A stretch of 64,000 nucleotides of DNA, from contig NZ_CAKAKB010000003.1 of the NCBI RefSeq assembly GCF_916618755.1, forward strand, positions 992,001 through 1,056,000, read 5' to 3'. This document shows positions 18,140-27,119 of the stretch, piece after piece. This DNA is from Actinotalea sp. Marseille-Q4924 (lineage in GTDB: Bacteria > Actinomycetota > Actinomycetes > Actinomycetales > Cellulomonadaceae). How positions within the stretch are numbered: position 1 is the stretch's first letter; each line of letters opens with the position of its first letter. The notes beneath the pieces are model-generated. The model did no database searches, was not told where the DNA came from, and saw only the letters and a list, made by a program, of their open reading frames with translations. The position numbers and the translations under genes are program-made.

Positions 18140-18425
18140 TCAGGCGTCGAACCCCGTGGTGCGGATGAGCCGTGCCGGTACACCGGCGACGATCGCGTTG
18201 GCCGGTACGTCCTTGGTGACGACCGCGCCGGCGCCGACGATGGCCCCGTCGCCGATCGTCACCCCGGGCACGACCGTGACAGCGGCGCCGAGCCATCAGT
18301 CGCGTCAGCAGGACGCGCACCTCGGCCGGTGCGCGATAACCGGTGTTCAGCTCAGCGACGGCCTGCATCGCGTCCTGGGCGACACGGATCATGAACAGGT
18401 GCTGCTCCGAGCTGCCCTCAGCAGC
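18140..18425 (-). pseudogene. Acyltransferase of the left-handed beta-helix family, internally deleted
   Basis: The upstream part in one frame encodes SSEQHLFMIRVAQDAMQAV and then LNTGYRAPAEVRVLLTRL, the N-terminus of a galactoside/maltose O-acetyltransferase-like protein. The downstream part, in another frame, encodes [20 protein letters not shown] and then [20 protein letters not shown], the C-terminal hexapeptide-repeat coil. About 100 residues of the middle are missing. The junction near 18,295 also shifts the frame, so this is a non-functional remnant. Confidence 0.8.
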
Positions 18426-18558
18426 AGAGACATTCCGGCTCTGCCGACGAGCGGGGTGGTGCGAGGCGCTGGATTCAACCTGCGTCGAGGGGTTGTCGGC
18501 GCGGCCTCAGGCATGCTGGTGTTGCGCTCGACCCCCGGCTCTGGGCGGCTGGTGCCGC

Positions 18559-19038
18559 TCACCCAGGAGCAGAGCCCGCGTCTCGCTCGAACGATGCCTT
18601 GAGCGCGTCGACCGTGATGGTGCGTTCTCTGACGGCCATACGCCGCCAGATCGGCGCGCCCAGACGCCACAGGCCGTACGACACCAGCTGGCCGCGATGG
18701 CGGACCAGCGTCTCGCTCTCGCCGGACGGCTGCAGGTGGTAGCTGGGCCAGCCCTCGAACTTCAGCCGGCCCGACGCCGAACTGTCCCACCAGTGGTACA
18801 CGAGCGTGTGCGGGGCTTCCATCTCGACGATCTCACCGGGCACGGTGCCCTGGCTCGTCTCGTCGACGAACGTCGTACCGACCCCGGGCTTCCCAGGGGA
18901 GGTCTGGCGGGTGTGCTTGAGCATGCTCCCCGTGTCGGCCATCCAGTCGTTGTGCCCGTCGATGTCGACGAGCCGTGCGAACACCTGGTCGATCGGTGCC
19001 CTGATCGTGCGCTCGAGCTCGAACTCGATGGGCCTCAT
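18559..19038 (-). CDS. SRPBCC/START-like family protein
   Basis: 159 residues with the pattern of the polyketide-cyclase-like SRPBCC fold. The N-terminal strand and helix are FELERTIRAPIDQVFARLVD. A central VGTTFVDETSQGTVPGEIVE and TLVYHWWDSSASG are followed by a C-terminal helix (RRMAVRERTITVDALKASFE). Such proteins bind hydrophobic ligands in a helix-grip cavity, and the ligand here is unknown. The ATG at 19038 is chosen because the fold begins there; codons upstream read into non-conserved sequence. Confidence 0.75.
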   Translation of the reverse strand: MRPIEFELERTIRAPIDQVFARLVDIDGHNDWMADTGSMLKHTRQTSPGKPGVGTTFVDETSQGTVPGEIVEMEAPHTLVYHWWDSSASGRLKFEGWPSYHLQPSGESETLVRHRGQLVSYGLWRLGAPIWRRMAVRERTITVDALKASFERDAGSAPG

Positions 19039-19473
19039 ACGAGCCAGGGTCCTCGAACGGTGGAGACACGACAAGGCCATCAGCTGCCTCGAGGCCCATG
19101 ACGCCCGGGAGCGCACGGCCATCCGCTCATGCCGCGCTGAGGGCGGCTACGCTCGCCCGGATCTGCCGCGATGCGCTCCGGAATCTCGCCGAGGTGGCAA
19201 TCCTGTCCTCGGCCACCTCGGTGGTGTCGGAGGCCAGGGCCCGCCCTACGGCGGCCCGGACCCACCGACCTGCGCGGCACCAGCTCTGCGTCGATTGGCC
19301 CTCGAGGCACCACCCGACCTCCTCGCCCGCGGGCGTGGGTGGTGCGGTGAGTTCGTCCGGATTTGCGACAGCGAGGCGCCGCGTGCCTGGTCACCCGGGT
19401 GAAAACCTGTGAGTAAAGTCACCCGCACCCCCGTCACTCCGCGGGGTCTGGACCTCACAAGGGGAAGCACCAC
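19039..19473. other. Intergenic region without recognisable gene
   Basis: 435 bp with no convincing coding potential. It probably holds decayed sequence from the same integration event and, at its right end, the promoter of the first S8 protease. Confidence 0.6.
19408..19423. promoter_or_regulatory. Crp-like dyad TGTGA-N6-TCACC
   Basis: TGTGAGTAAAGTCACC matches the Crp-family pattern TGTGA-N6-TCACA at nine of ten positions, 50 bp before the first S8 protease. It contains TAAAGT, which could be the -10 element. Confidence 0.45.
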
Positions 19474-22206
19474 ATGGCATCACGCACCACGAGGAGCCGG
19501 GGCGCAACGGCGCGTCGTCGGCTCGGTGCCGGCATCGGGACGATGGCCGTCCTGGTCGCCGGCGCGACAGCACCCATGGCAGCGGCGACCGAGTCGCCGG
19601 AGCGCGACCTCGGCACGGCCGCCGACTACGGCGTGGACGTACCCACCGCCGGCGGGCTGGAGGACGCGACGGTGACGTCGCCCACCGGCCGCTGGTTCGT
19701 CGAGCTGGCCGCAGCTCCGACCACGCAGGGCGGCAGCAAGGCCGCCCTGGACCGCGCAGAGCGCTCGTTCAAGGCCGAGGCCGCAGGCAAGGGTGTCAGC
19801 GTCGAGGTCCGGCAGTCGTTCCGGTCGGTCTGGAACGGCGTCTCGGCGGAGATCGCCGACGAGGACGTGGTCACGGTCGAGGGCCTGCCCTCCGTCCGGG
19901 CGGTCTACCCCGTCCTGCGGATCCAGGCGCCCGAGCCCCAGGCCGCCACGTCGCCGGACCTGGCGACGGCGCTCGCGATGTCCGGTGCCGACGCCGCGCA
20001 GAGCGAGCTCGGGTTCACCGGCGAGGGCGTCAAGGTGGGCATCATCGACACCGGCGTCGACCTCGACCACCCCGACCTGGGTGGCTCCGGCACGGACGAC
20101 ACGACCGCGTTCCCGAGCGACGTGATCGTCGCGGGCTACGACTTCGTCGGTGACTCGTACAACGCCGACCCCAGCTCCGACGCCTACCAGCCGGTCCCCC
20201 AGCCGGACGGCAACCCGGACGACTGCCAGGGTCACGGCACGCACGTCGCGGGCATCGTGGGCGCACGTCCCGCGGCGGAGGGTGGCGCCCTCGGCGTGGC
20301 CCCGGACGTCCAGCTCGGCGCCTACCGCGTCTTCGGCTGCGACGGCTCGACCGAGTCCGACATCATGGTCGCCGCCATGGAGCGCGCGCTCGCGGACGGC
20401 ATGGACGTCGTCAACCAGTCCATCGGTGCGGCCTTCCAGACCTGGCCCGGCTACCCGACCGCCGTCGCCAGCGACAACCTGGTCGACGCCGGCGTGGTGA
20501 TGGTGGCCTCGATCGGCAACAGCGGTGCCTCCGGCACCTGGTCGGCCGGCGCCCCGGGTGTCGGCGAGGACGTCATCGGCGTGGCCTCGTTCGACAACAC
20601 CCACGTCAAGGCGCAGATGCTCGAGGTGGACGGGGTCGAGTTCCCGTTCATGCCGGCGAGCAGCGCCCCTGAGCCGCCGACGACCGGCACCGAGGACCTC
20701 GTGTCCGCCGGGGCCCCGAGCAGCGCACAGGCGCAGTCGTGCAACGCCAACCCGGTCGCCTCCTCCGTGGCCGCCGGCAAGGCCGTCCTGATCCAGCGCG
20801 GCGCCTGCACCTTCTACGAGAAGGCGCTCAACGCCCAGAAGGCCGGCGCCACAGCGGTCGTGCTCTACAACAACGTGCCGGGGCTCTTCTCCGCCACCGT
20901 GGCCGGCGCCGAGCCGATCACGATCCCGGTCGTCGGCGTGAGCCGGGACCACGGCGTTCAGATGGTCAACGCGACCGCCGACGGCGCCACGCTCGCCTGG
21001 ACCGACCGTGTCGGCACGGCGGTCAACCCGACGGGCGGCCTGATCTCGAGCTTCAGCTCCTACGGCATGACCGCGGACCTGCAGCTCAAGCCCGACCTGG
21101 GTGCCCCGGGCGGGAACATCTGGTCGACGTACCCGCTGGAGAAGGGTGCGTACTCCACGCTCTCCGGCACCTCGATGTCCGCCCCGCACGTCGCGGGCGC
21201 CGTCGCCCTCCTCCTGGAGGCGCGCCCGGGTACCGAGGCGCACACGGTGCGTGACCTGCTGCAGAACCACTCCGACCCGGCCGCGTGGTCGCTCAACTCG
21301 GGCATCGGCCTCGCCGACTCGGTCCACCGTCAGGGCGCGGGCATGATCGACATCGACGACACCATCCTGTCGACCACGTCGGTCCTGCCGGGCAAGCTCT
21401 CGCTCGGCGAGAGCCAGGGCGGCCCGGTCGAGCGCACGCTGACGCTCACCAACGCTGCCGAGACGGACGTCACCTACGCGACGTCCTTCGACGACGGCAT
21501 CTCCACGCACCGCAACCCGGACGCACCCTCGTACGCCTGGGCCGAGAGCGTCGTGGACATGCCCGCGTCGGTCACCGTCCCGGCCGGGGGCTCCGTCGAC
21601 GTGACGGTGTCCATCGCACCGGGCTCGGGCCTGAACCTGGCCCAGTACGGCGGCTGGCTGTTCTTCACCCCGGAGGAGGGTGCGGCGCTGAGCGTGCCGT
21701 TCGCGGGCTTCGCGGGTGACTACCAGGCGCTCGAGCTCTTCGGCGACCTGGGCGACCTGCCGCTCCCGGCCATGGGCGTCCTGCTGGGGTGCGACCGGTT
21801 CATCGGAGCGGACTGCGTCGCCGGGGGCGAGTACGACCTCGCCCCGACGGGTCACTCCTACACGATGGCCGACGGCGACATCCCCCAGGTGATCCTGCAC
21901 ATGGAGCACCCGGCACAGCGTCTGACCATCGAGGTCATCGAGACCGTGCAGGGCAAGAAGGGCGCGGTCGAGAAGGTCGCGACCCTCGTGCACGACGAGC
22001 CGTACGTCGGCCGTGACTCTGCCGGCATCAGCGTCCGGGTCTGGGACGGGCGAGTGCCCACGACGAACGGCAAGTCCACCCGCGCGGTGGGTGACGGCGT
22101 CTACCAGCTCCGCGTCACGGCGCTGAGCCCGATGGGTGACCCCGCGAACCCCGACCACGTCGAGGTCTGGACGAGCCCGGAGTTCCGGGTCGACCGCACC
22201 GACTGA
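19474..22206 (+). CDS. Secreted S8 family serine protease with PA domain
   Basis: A 910-residue subtilase. A signal peptide with a twin-Arg-like basic start (RSRGATARRRLGAGIG) leads to AMAAAT-type cleavage near residue 38. A propeptide/I9-like region runs to ~150. The triad is D192 (GIIDTGVDLDHP), H254 (GHGTHVAG) and S567 (GTSMSAPHVAG), with oxyanion-hole N349. A PA domain (IQRGACTFYEKALNAQKAGA) is inserted between His and Ser. The C-terminal ~270 residues include a beta-sandwich. There is no transmembrane or LPXTG anchor, so it is probably released. It is the first of two S8 proteases in tandem. Confidence 0.93.
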   Translation: MASRTTRSRGATARRRLGAGIGTMAVLVAGATAPMAAATESPERDLGTAADYGVDVPTAGGLEDATVTSPTGRWFVELAAAPTTQGGSKAALDRAERSFKAEAAGKGVSVEVRQSFRSVWNGVSAEIADEDVVTVEGLPSVRAVYPVLRIQAPEPQAATSPDLATALAMSGADAAQSELGFTGEGVKVGIIDTGVDLDHPDLGGSGTDDTTAFPSDVIVAGYDFVGDSYNADPSSDAYQPVPQPDGNPDDCQGHGTHVAGIVGARPAAEGGALGVAPDVQLGAYRVFGCDGSTESDIMVAAMERALADGMDVVNQSIGAAFQTWPGYPTAVASDNLVDAGVVMVASIGNSGASGTWSAGAPGVGEDVIGVASFDNTHVKAQMLEVDGVEFPFMPASSAPEPPTTGTEDLVSAGAPSSAQAQSCNANPVASSVAAGKAVLIQRGACTFYEKALNAQKAGATAVVLYNNVPGLFSATVAGAEPITIPVVGVSRDHGVQMVNATADGATLAWTDRVGTAVNPTGGLISSFSSYGMTADLQLKPDLGAPGGNIWSTYPLEKGAYSTLSGTSMSAPHVAGAVALLLEARPGTEAHTVRDLLQNHSDPAAWSLNSGIGLADSVHRQGAGMIDIDDTILSTTSVLPGKLSLGESQGGPVERTLTLTNAAETDVTYATSFDDGISTHRNPDAPSYAWAESVVDMPASVTVPAGGSVDVTVSIAPGSGLNLAQYGGWLFFTPEEGAALSVPFAGFAGDYQALELFGDLGDLPLPAMGVLLGCDRFIGADCVAGGEYDLAPTGHSYTMADGDIPQVILHMEHPAQRLTIEVIETVQGKKGAVEKVATLVHDEPYVGRDSAGISVRVWDGRVPTTNGKSTRAVGDGVYQLRVTALSPMGDPANPDHVEVWTSPEFRVDRTD

Positions 22207-22235
22207 CACGTCGGCCGGCGGAAGAGCAGTGACCG

Positions 22236-22272
22236 GCGGGCCCGGGTCGTCCACGTGACGGCCCGGGCCCGC
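22236..22272 (+). terminator. Hairpin terminator after the first S8 protease
   Basis: GCGGGCCCGGG (22236-22246) pairs perfectly with CCCGGGCCCGC (22262-22272). No T-run follows, as is common in actinobacteria. Confidence 0.6.
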
Positions 22273-22452
22273 GCTGTCGTCGGCGCGGGATGACACCGCG
22301 GGTCACCCGAAGGAGGGGTGCTGCACGTGCGCGCGTTCATCCCTTCCGGGGCGTTTCGAGATGCAGAGACGGCGATCGTGGCCTATGTCACATCCGCTGC
22401 GTAGAGTGCAGCAATCACGGGCAACGGCGCCCGTGGGACCGAAGGGGACACG

Positions 22453-24549
22453 ATGCTCCGCAGACTTCTCGTGACGACAGCAGGGGCCGCACTGGTCCTC
22501 GCGCCCGTCACAGCGTTAGCAGCGCCGCCACAGCAGGCGTCGAGCAGCACCGGCTACGCGATCGTGACGTTCACCGACGCTCCGCTCGCGACCTACACCG
22601 GGGGGACCAAGGGCCTCGAGCGCACCAAGCCGCTCAAGGGCCGCCTCGACCCGGCGAGCCCGGCCTACCAGGCCTACGAGCGCTTCCTCGCGAACGAGCG
22701 CGCGAGCTACAAGGCGTTCCTCGCGAAGCAGGTCCCCGGCGTCGCCGTGGTCGCTGAGTACGACACCGTGCTCAACGGCGTCGCCGTCCAGCTGAACGGC
22801 GCCGGCCTTGCGGCTCTGAAGAGCCCCAAGGTGGCCGACGTCCAGGAGAGCTGGACCTACCGCCCGACGATGAACCTCAGCCCGGACATCATCAACGCGC
22901 CCGCCGTCTGGCAGGGCCAGGTGGGCGCCGCGACGGACGGCACCGGCGTCGACGTCGGCATCATCGACAGCGGAATCCGTGAGGACCACGCGTTCTTCGC
23001 GTGCAAGGACGACATCCCGCACAAGGTCTACGCCTCCGGCGTGGCCGGATTCGGTGAGGACATCGTCTTCAACCACGGCACGCACGTCGCCGGCACGGTC
23101 GCCGGCTGCGAGACGGACCTCTCCGTCGTCGACCCCGACGGCGCCGTCGAGGGCATGATCAGCGGGGTCGCGCCCGGCGCGGACCTGTACGACTACAACG
23201 TCTTCCCGGGCTTCGGCGCCGGGTTCGTCGCCTATGGCGGGTCGGCGTTCAGCCACGACATCGCGCGAGCGGTCGAGGACGCCGTCGACGACGGCATGGA
23301 CGTGGTCAACATGAGCCTGGGCGGGACGATCCAGGGTCCGCACGACTACCTGGCGGAGGCCGTCGACGCGGCAACAGCGGCTGGTCTCGTCGTCGCCGTG
23401 TCCGCCGGCAACGAGGGCCCAGGGCCGAGCACCATCGGCTCGCCGGGCAACGCCGTCGGCGCCCTCACGTCGGGCGCCACGACCAACCGTCACTACGTCG
23501 GCGTCCTGGTCGACAGCTCGGCAGGCGACTTCGGCGGCGCCGTGGGCGACTTCGACCCGTTCGCCGAGCACCCGGTCTCGGGCGTCCCGCTCGTGGCCTG
23601 GCCCGGCGACGCGACGGCCTGCACCCCGACGAGCCAGGACCTCACGGGGAAGGTCGTGCTCATCCAGCGCGGGGCCTGCACCTTCGAGACGAAGGTGGCC
23701 TCCGCTGCGGCCGCCGGCGCGCTCGGGGTCCTCGTCTACAACAACACCGGCGGCGACCCGATCGCCATGGGCGGCACGGGGACCATCCCGGCCCTGATGG
23801 TGAGTCAGCAGGACGGCGCGGCGCTGAAGGCAGCCGTCGCCGCTGGGCCCGTCACCGTGAGCATCGACGGCAGCAACCCGGTCGAGGTCGTGACGGACAA
23901 CGCGGACATCGTGGCGGGTTTCAGCTCCCGCGGCTTCGCGCGCTTCACCGAGAACCTCAAGCCCGACGTCGTCGCCCCTGGGGTCAACATCTACTCCTCG
24001 GCCTTCGACGAGGCGACCGGTCAGCTGGGCTGGGCCATGATGCAGGGCACGAGCATGGCGAGCCCGCACACGGCAGGCTCCGCAGCGCTCCTGCTGGCCC
24101 AGCGCCCGGCGCTCAGCCCGGCCGACGTCAAGTCGCTGCTCGGCAACAACGCCGAGCGGAAGGTGTGGAGCGACGTCGTCGGCGGGAAGCTCGCCGGTGT
24201 CATGGAGCGTGGTGGCGGCCGGATCGACCTGGCACGTGCCGCCGGGGCGACGGTCACCTTCGACCCGATGTCGCTGAGCTTCGGCACCAGCAAGGGCAAC
24301 CGGGCGGTGACGAAGACCCTCACGGTCACCGTCTCCAACCTCGGTGAGGCGGCGCGCACGCTGACGCTCGCGGAGGACGATGATCAACTGACCCTGAGTG
24401 CGACCACCCTGGCGCTGCCGGCGAACGGCACGGCGACCTTCACGGTCACGATGAGCGCTCGTGGTGCCGCCACCGCGGAGGGCGACGTGACGATCACCAG
24501 CGGGGACGACACGTTCCTCGTCCCGTTCTGGTACGCCACCGGCGCCTGA
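22453..24549 (+). CDS. Secreted S8 family serine protease with PA domain
   Basis: A 698-residue subtilase with a classical signal peptide (LLVTTAGAALVLAPVTALAA, cleavage after AxA near residue 24). A propeptide containing YQAYERFLANERASYKAFL resembles plant-subtilase-like I9 propeptides. The triad is D172 (GIIDSGIREDH), H208 (NHGTHVAG) and S534 (GTSMASPHTAG). A PA domain again begins IQRGACTFETKV. The C-terminus is a fibronectin-like sandwich. It differs clearly from its upstream neighbour in size and in the Asp-region sequence, so it is a paralogue rather than a recent duplicate. Confidence 0.93.
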   Translation: MLRRLLVTTAGAALVLAPVTALAAPPQQASSSTGYAIVTFTDAPLATYTGGTKGLERTKPLKGRLDPASPAYQAYERFLANERASYKAFLAKQVPGVAVVAEYDTVLNGVAVQLNGAGLAALKSPKVADVQESWTYRPTMNLSPDIINAPAVWQGQVGAATDGTGVDVGIIDSGIREDHAFFACKDDIPHKVYASGVAGFGEDIVFNHGTHVAGTVAGCETDLSVVDPDGAVEGMISGVAPGADLYDYNVFPGFGAGFVAYGGSAFSHDIARAVEDAVDDGMDVVNMSLGGTIQGPHDYLAEAVDAATAAGLVVAVSAGNEGPGPSTIGSPGNAVGALTSGATTNRHYVGVLVDSSAGDFGGAVGDFDPFAEHPVSGVPLVAWPGDATACTPTSQDLTGKVVLIQRGACTFETKVASAAAAGALGVLVYNNTGGDPIAMGGTGTIPALMVSQQDGAALKAAVAAGPVTVSIDGSNPVEVVTDNADIVAGFSSRGFARFTENLKPDVVAPGVNIYSSAFDEATGQLGWAMMQGTSMASPHTAGSAALLLAQRPALSPADVKSLLGNNAERKVWSDVVGGKLAGVMERGGGRIDLARAAGATVTFDPMSLSFGTSKGNRAVTKTLTVTVSNLGEAARTLTLAEDDDQLTLSATTLALPANGTATFTVTMSARGAATAEGDVTITSGDDTFLVPFWYATGA

Positions 24550-24563
24550 CGCCCGACGTCGGA

Positions 24564-24600
24564 GGGCGGCGCTGCGGGGGCTCCCCGCAGCGCCGCCCTT
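24564..24600 (+). terminator. Strong Rho-independent terminator
   Basis: GGGCGGCGCTGCGGGG (24564-24579) pairs over 16 bp with CCCCGCAGCGCCGCCC (24583-24598) across a GCT loop. TT follows, and it starts 15 bp after the protease stop. Confidence 0.85.
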
Positions 24601-24644
24601 CGCATGTCCCGGCGACCGGACGGAGCGCTCAGCGCCGCGCCGGG

Positions 24645-24670
24645 TCCGGCGGGACATTCCGGCGGGACAT
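24645..24670. repeat. Tandem 13-bp repeat TCCGGCGGGACAT
   Basis: There are two exact copies, 24645-24657 and 24658-24670. Further GGGACA cores occur at 24754 and 24772, and an inverted copy (CATGTCCC) at 24603-24610. All lie in the 306-bp gap before the 5'-nucleotidase gene. Confidence 0.6.
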
Positions 24671-24735
24671 GCACCGGTGTCACCCACGTGGTGGCCGGGA
24701 TGTCGCTCGTCAGGGCGGCCGGCGGCCCCCAGGTA

Positions 24736-24764
24736 TTGACCACGGCACCGACCGGGACAAAGGT
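24736..24764 (+). promoter_or_regulatory. Candidate promoter TTGACC-N17-AAAGGT
   Basis: A -35-like TTGACC (24736-24741) lies 17 bp before AAAGGT (24759-24764), about 90 bp before the nucleotidase start. One GGGACA repeat overlaps the spacer. Confidence 0.35.
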
Positions 24765-24855
24765 GGTCGACGGGACACATGCCCCGCCCGAACCCTGACA
24801 GGGGACGGGTGCCGGCGCGGCTCAACGAGGAGCCGCACCACCACGGAGGACTTCG

Positions 24856-26550
24856 ATGACCCGAACCGCCCCATCCGGCCTGCGCCGGCTCCTCACCGCG
24901 GCACTGGCCGTGGCGACCGCCGGCGTGATGCTGGCACCCGCCGCGACCGCGTCGCGCCCACCGGACCCGATCGAGTTGCAGATCCTCAGCGTCTCCGACT
25001 GGCACGCCCAGCTCGACCCCATCTCCAGCGGCGGCCAGCAGGTCGGCGGCGCGGCCGTCCTGTCGACCTACTTCCAGCAGGAGCGCGCCGCGAATCCGCG
25101 CACCCTCACGCTCACGGCCGGTGACGCCTTCGGGGCGAGCCCGCCGCTGTCGGCGTTCTTCGAGGAGGAGCCGGCCGTCCGCGCCATGAACCTCATGGGG
25201 TTCGACGCGGACACCCTGGGGAACCACAACTTCGACCGGGGCGTCGACCACCTCCAGCGCATGGTGGACCTCGCCGACTTCCAGTACGTCTCGGCCAACC
25301 TCCTGAACCTTGACGACAACCTGCAGGGGGTCGAGGACTTCACGATCTTCGACCTCGACGGGGTGAAGGTCGCCGTCATCGGGATCACGAACCCCGAGGC
25401 TCCCACGCTCGTCTTCCCGGGCAGCTTCGGCACCATCGAGGTGACCGACCCGGTCGTCGCAGCGAACAAGGCTCGCGCCGCCGCGCAGCGCGCGGGGGCG
25501 AAGGTCTTCGTCGCCATCACGCACATGGGGATCACCGGGTTCGACCCGGCGACCGGCGATGCGTTCGGCCCGCTCGTCGACTTCGCCGACTCCGTCGGCG
25601 GCTACGACCTCATCGTCGGCGACCACACCGACTTCCAGTACGAGGGTGTGCACGGCAGGGCGCTCGTGGTCGAGAACCGCAGCAAGGGCGCCACCTACGC
25701 CCGGACGACCCTGTCGGTGAACCCGCGCAGCGGCCGGGTCGCCTCCTCCTCGGTGGAGTTCGTCACGCCGACCGTCGCGGGCGTCACGCCGGACCCGGCC
25801 GTCGTGGCGATGCTGGACGAGTACCGGGCGGAGCTCGGTCCGATCTTCAACACGAAGCTCGGGGACTCCGACCGTGCGATCCCCCGCAGCGACAGCTGTG
25901 GACGTGGGGACGGACGGCTCTGCGAGTCGCTCGTGGGCAACGTCGTCACGGACGCCTTGCGCGCCCGCTACGGGACCGACGTCGCGATCACCAACGCCGG
26001 GGGCCTGCGCGCCAACCTCACGTGCCCGACTACGGACAACCCGGCGGACTTCTGCGCACCGTTCACCCCCCCGCCGTACCCGATCACCCGGGGACAGGTG
26101 CTCAGTGTCCTGCCGTTCGGGAACATCGCGGTCACCGGCACGGTCACCGGCGCCCAGCTCAAGCAGATGCTGGAGAACGGCGTCTCGGCGATGCCCGGCG
26201 CCAACGGTCGCTTCGCGCAGGTCTCCGGTCTGTGCTTCACCTACGACGTCGCGGCGCCCGCCGGCTCCCGTGTCGTCGGTGCGGTGCGGCAGGCCGCGGA
26301 CGGCTCGTGCACCGGCGCTCCGATGGACCTGACGGCAGCCTCCACCTACTCACTGGCTCAGAACGACTTCATGGCCAGCGGCGGTGACGGCTACCCGAAC
26401 CTCATCGGCAACTTCACCAGCCGGGAGATCCTCGACCAGGTCCTCGCGGACCACGTCACGGCCGCAGGGGTCCTGACCCCTCGGATCCAGGGCCGCATCA
26501 CCTGCACCAGCAGCGGCAGCGCCGTCTGCCCCACGGTGGTGGCACCCTGA
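24856..26550 (+). CDS. Secreted bifunctional metallophosphatase/5'-nucleotidase
   Basis: A 564-residue extracellular phosphoesterase that releases phosphate and nucleosides from nucleotides. The signal peptide is LLTAALAVATAGVMLAPAATA. The metallophosphatase domain has SVSDWHAQLDP (a DxH motif in modified form), GDAFGASPP, GNHNFDRG, ITHMG and GDHTDF. The 5'-nucleotidase C-terminal domain includes NAGGLRANL and YSLAQNDFMASGGDGYPN. GGAGG stands 6 nt before the ATG. Gene order and the GGGACA repeats suggest separate regulation from the proteases. Confidence 0.92.
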   Translation: MTRTAPSGLRRLLTAALAVATAGVMLAPAATASRPPDPIELQILSVSDWHAQLDPISSGGQQVGGAAVLSTYFQQERAANPRTLTLTAGDAFGASPPLSAFFEEEPAVRAMNLMGFDADTLGNHNFDRGVDHLQRMVDLADFQYVSANLLNLDDNLQGVEDFTIFDLDGVKVAVIGITNPEAPTLVFPGSFGTIEVTDPVVAANKARAAAQRAGAKVFVAITHMGITGFDPATGDAFGPLVDFADSVGGYDLIVGDHTDFQYEGVHGRALVVENRSKGATYARTTLSVNPRSGRVASSSVEFVTPTVAGVTPDPAVVAMLDEYRAELGPIFNTKLGDSDRAIPRSDSCGRGDGRLCESLVGNVVTDALRARYGTDVAITNAGGLRANLTCPTTDNPADFCAPFTPPPYPITRGQVLSVLPFGNIAVTGTVTGAQLKQMLENGVSAMPGANGRFAQVSGLCFTYDVAAPAGSRVVGAVRQAADGSCTGAPMDLTAASTYSLAQNDFMASGGDGYPNLIGNFTSREILDQVLADHVTAAGVLTPRIQGRITCTSSGSAVCPTVVAP

Positions 26551-27059
26551 GCGATCACCGCTCCTCCGGCGGGGCGTCCCGGGTCTCCCGGGGCGCCCCG
26601 CTGGGCCTCCTCGTCCTCGTCCTCCTCGTCCTCGGCCCGGCGCCGGCGGCGCTCGCCCACGACGGGGAGGTGACGGTCGACGTCGTGCCCGCCGAGGCGG
26701 TCGCGGGTGAGTCCGTCGAGGTCCTCGGTGACGGCTTCGCGCCGAACGGGACGGTCCGGGTCGTGCTCCGGACCGGCGACGGCGACCGACCGGTCGCGGA
26801 GGCGGTCGCCGACGACGACGGTCATGTCGCGGTGGCCGCCGTGCTGCCCGACGACCTGGGCACGCGCTACTACGAGGTCCGGGCGGACGGGGCCGACGGC
26901 GCCACGGCGTCCGGCTCCGTGTCCGTGACGGCCGCCGAGGACGGTGAGCCGTGGCTGGTGCCCGTCCTGGCCGCCGGGGTCACCGCCCTCGCCGTCGCCC
27001 TGGTGCTCGGTGTGGCCCGACGACGCCCGGCCGGACGGTCGACGGTCGACCGGCGGTGA
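26547..27059 (+). CDS. Membrane-anchored Ig-like protein, probable CTG start
   Basis: About 170 residues. A clear signal peptide (LGLLVLVLLVLGPAPAALA) precedes HDGEVTVDVVPAEAVAGESV and one Ig-like domain (VLGDGFAPNGTVRVVL). A C-terminal transmembrane helix (LVPVLAAGVTALAVALVLGV) is followed by RRRP. No ATG or GTG lies upstream of the signal peptide in frame. The only candidate is CTG at 26547, overlapping the TGA of the nucleotidase gene (CTGA). The first GTG, at 26670, would remove the signal peptide. Function unknown. It is probably translationally coupled and cell-surface located. Confidence 0.65.
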   Translation: MSDHRSSGGASRVSRGAPLGLLVLVLLVLGPAPAALAHDGEVTVDVVPAEAVAGESVEVLGDGFAPNGTVRVVLRTGDGDRPVAEAVADDDGHVAVAAVLPDDLGTRYYEVRADGADGATASGSVSVTAAEDGEPWLVPVLAAGVTALAVALVLGVARRRPAGRSTVDRR

Positions 27060-27119
27060 CGTTCGTCCGTTGTGGACGGATCGCGCCGGGGGAAGGTTCG
27101 GGGTGACGAAGGAGCCCCG

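Noticed and set aside
18426-18558. Possible third gene remnant between the acetyltransferase pseudogene and the SRPBCC gene
   Set aside because: Translation in all frames gives no recognisable protein segment.
22377-22392. Crp-like site before the second S8 protease
   Set aside because: Only the right half (TCACA) matches well and the left half has two mismatches; it is mentioned as related but not called as a feature.
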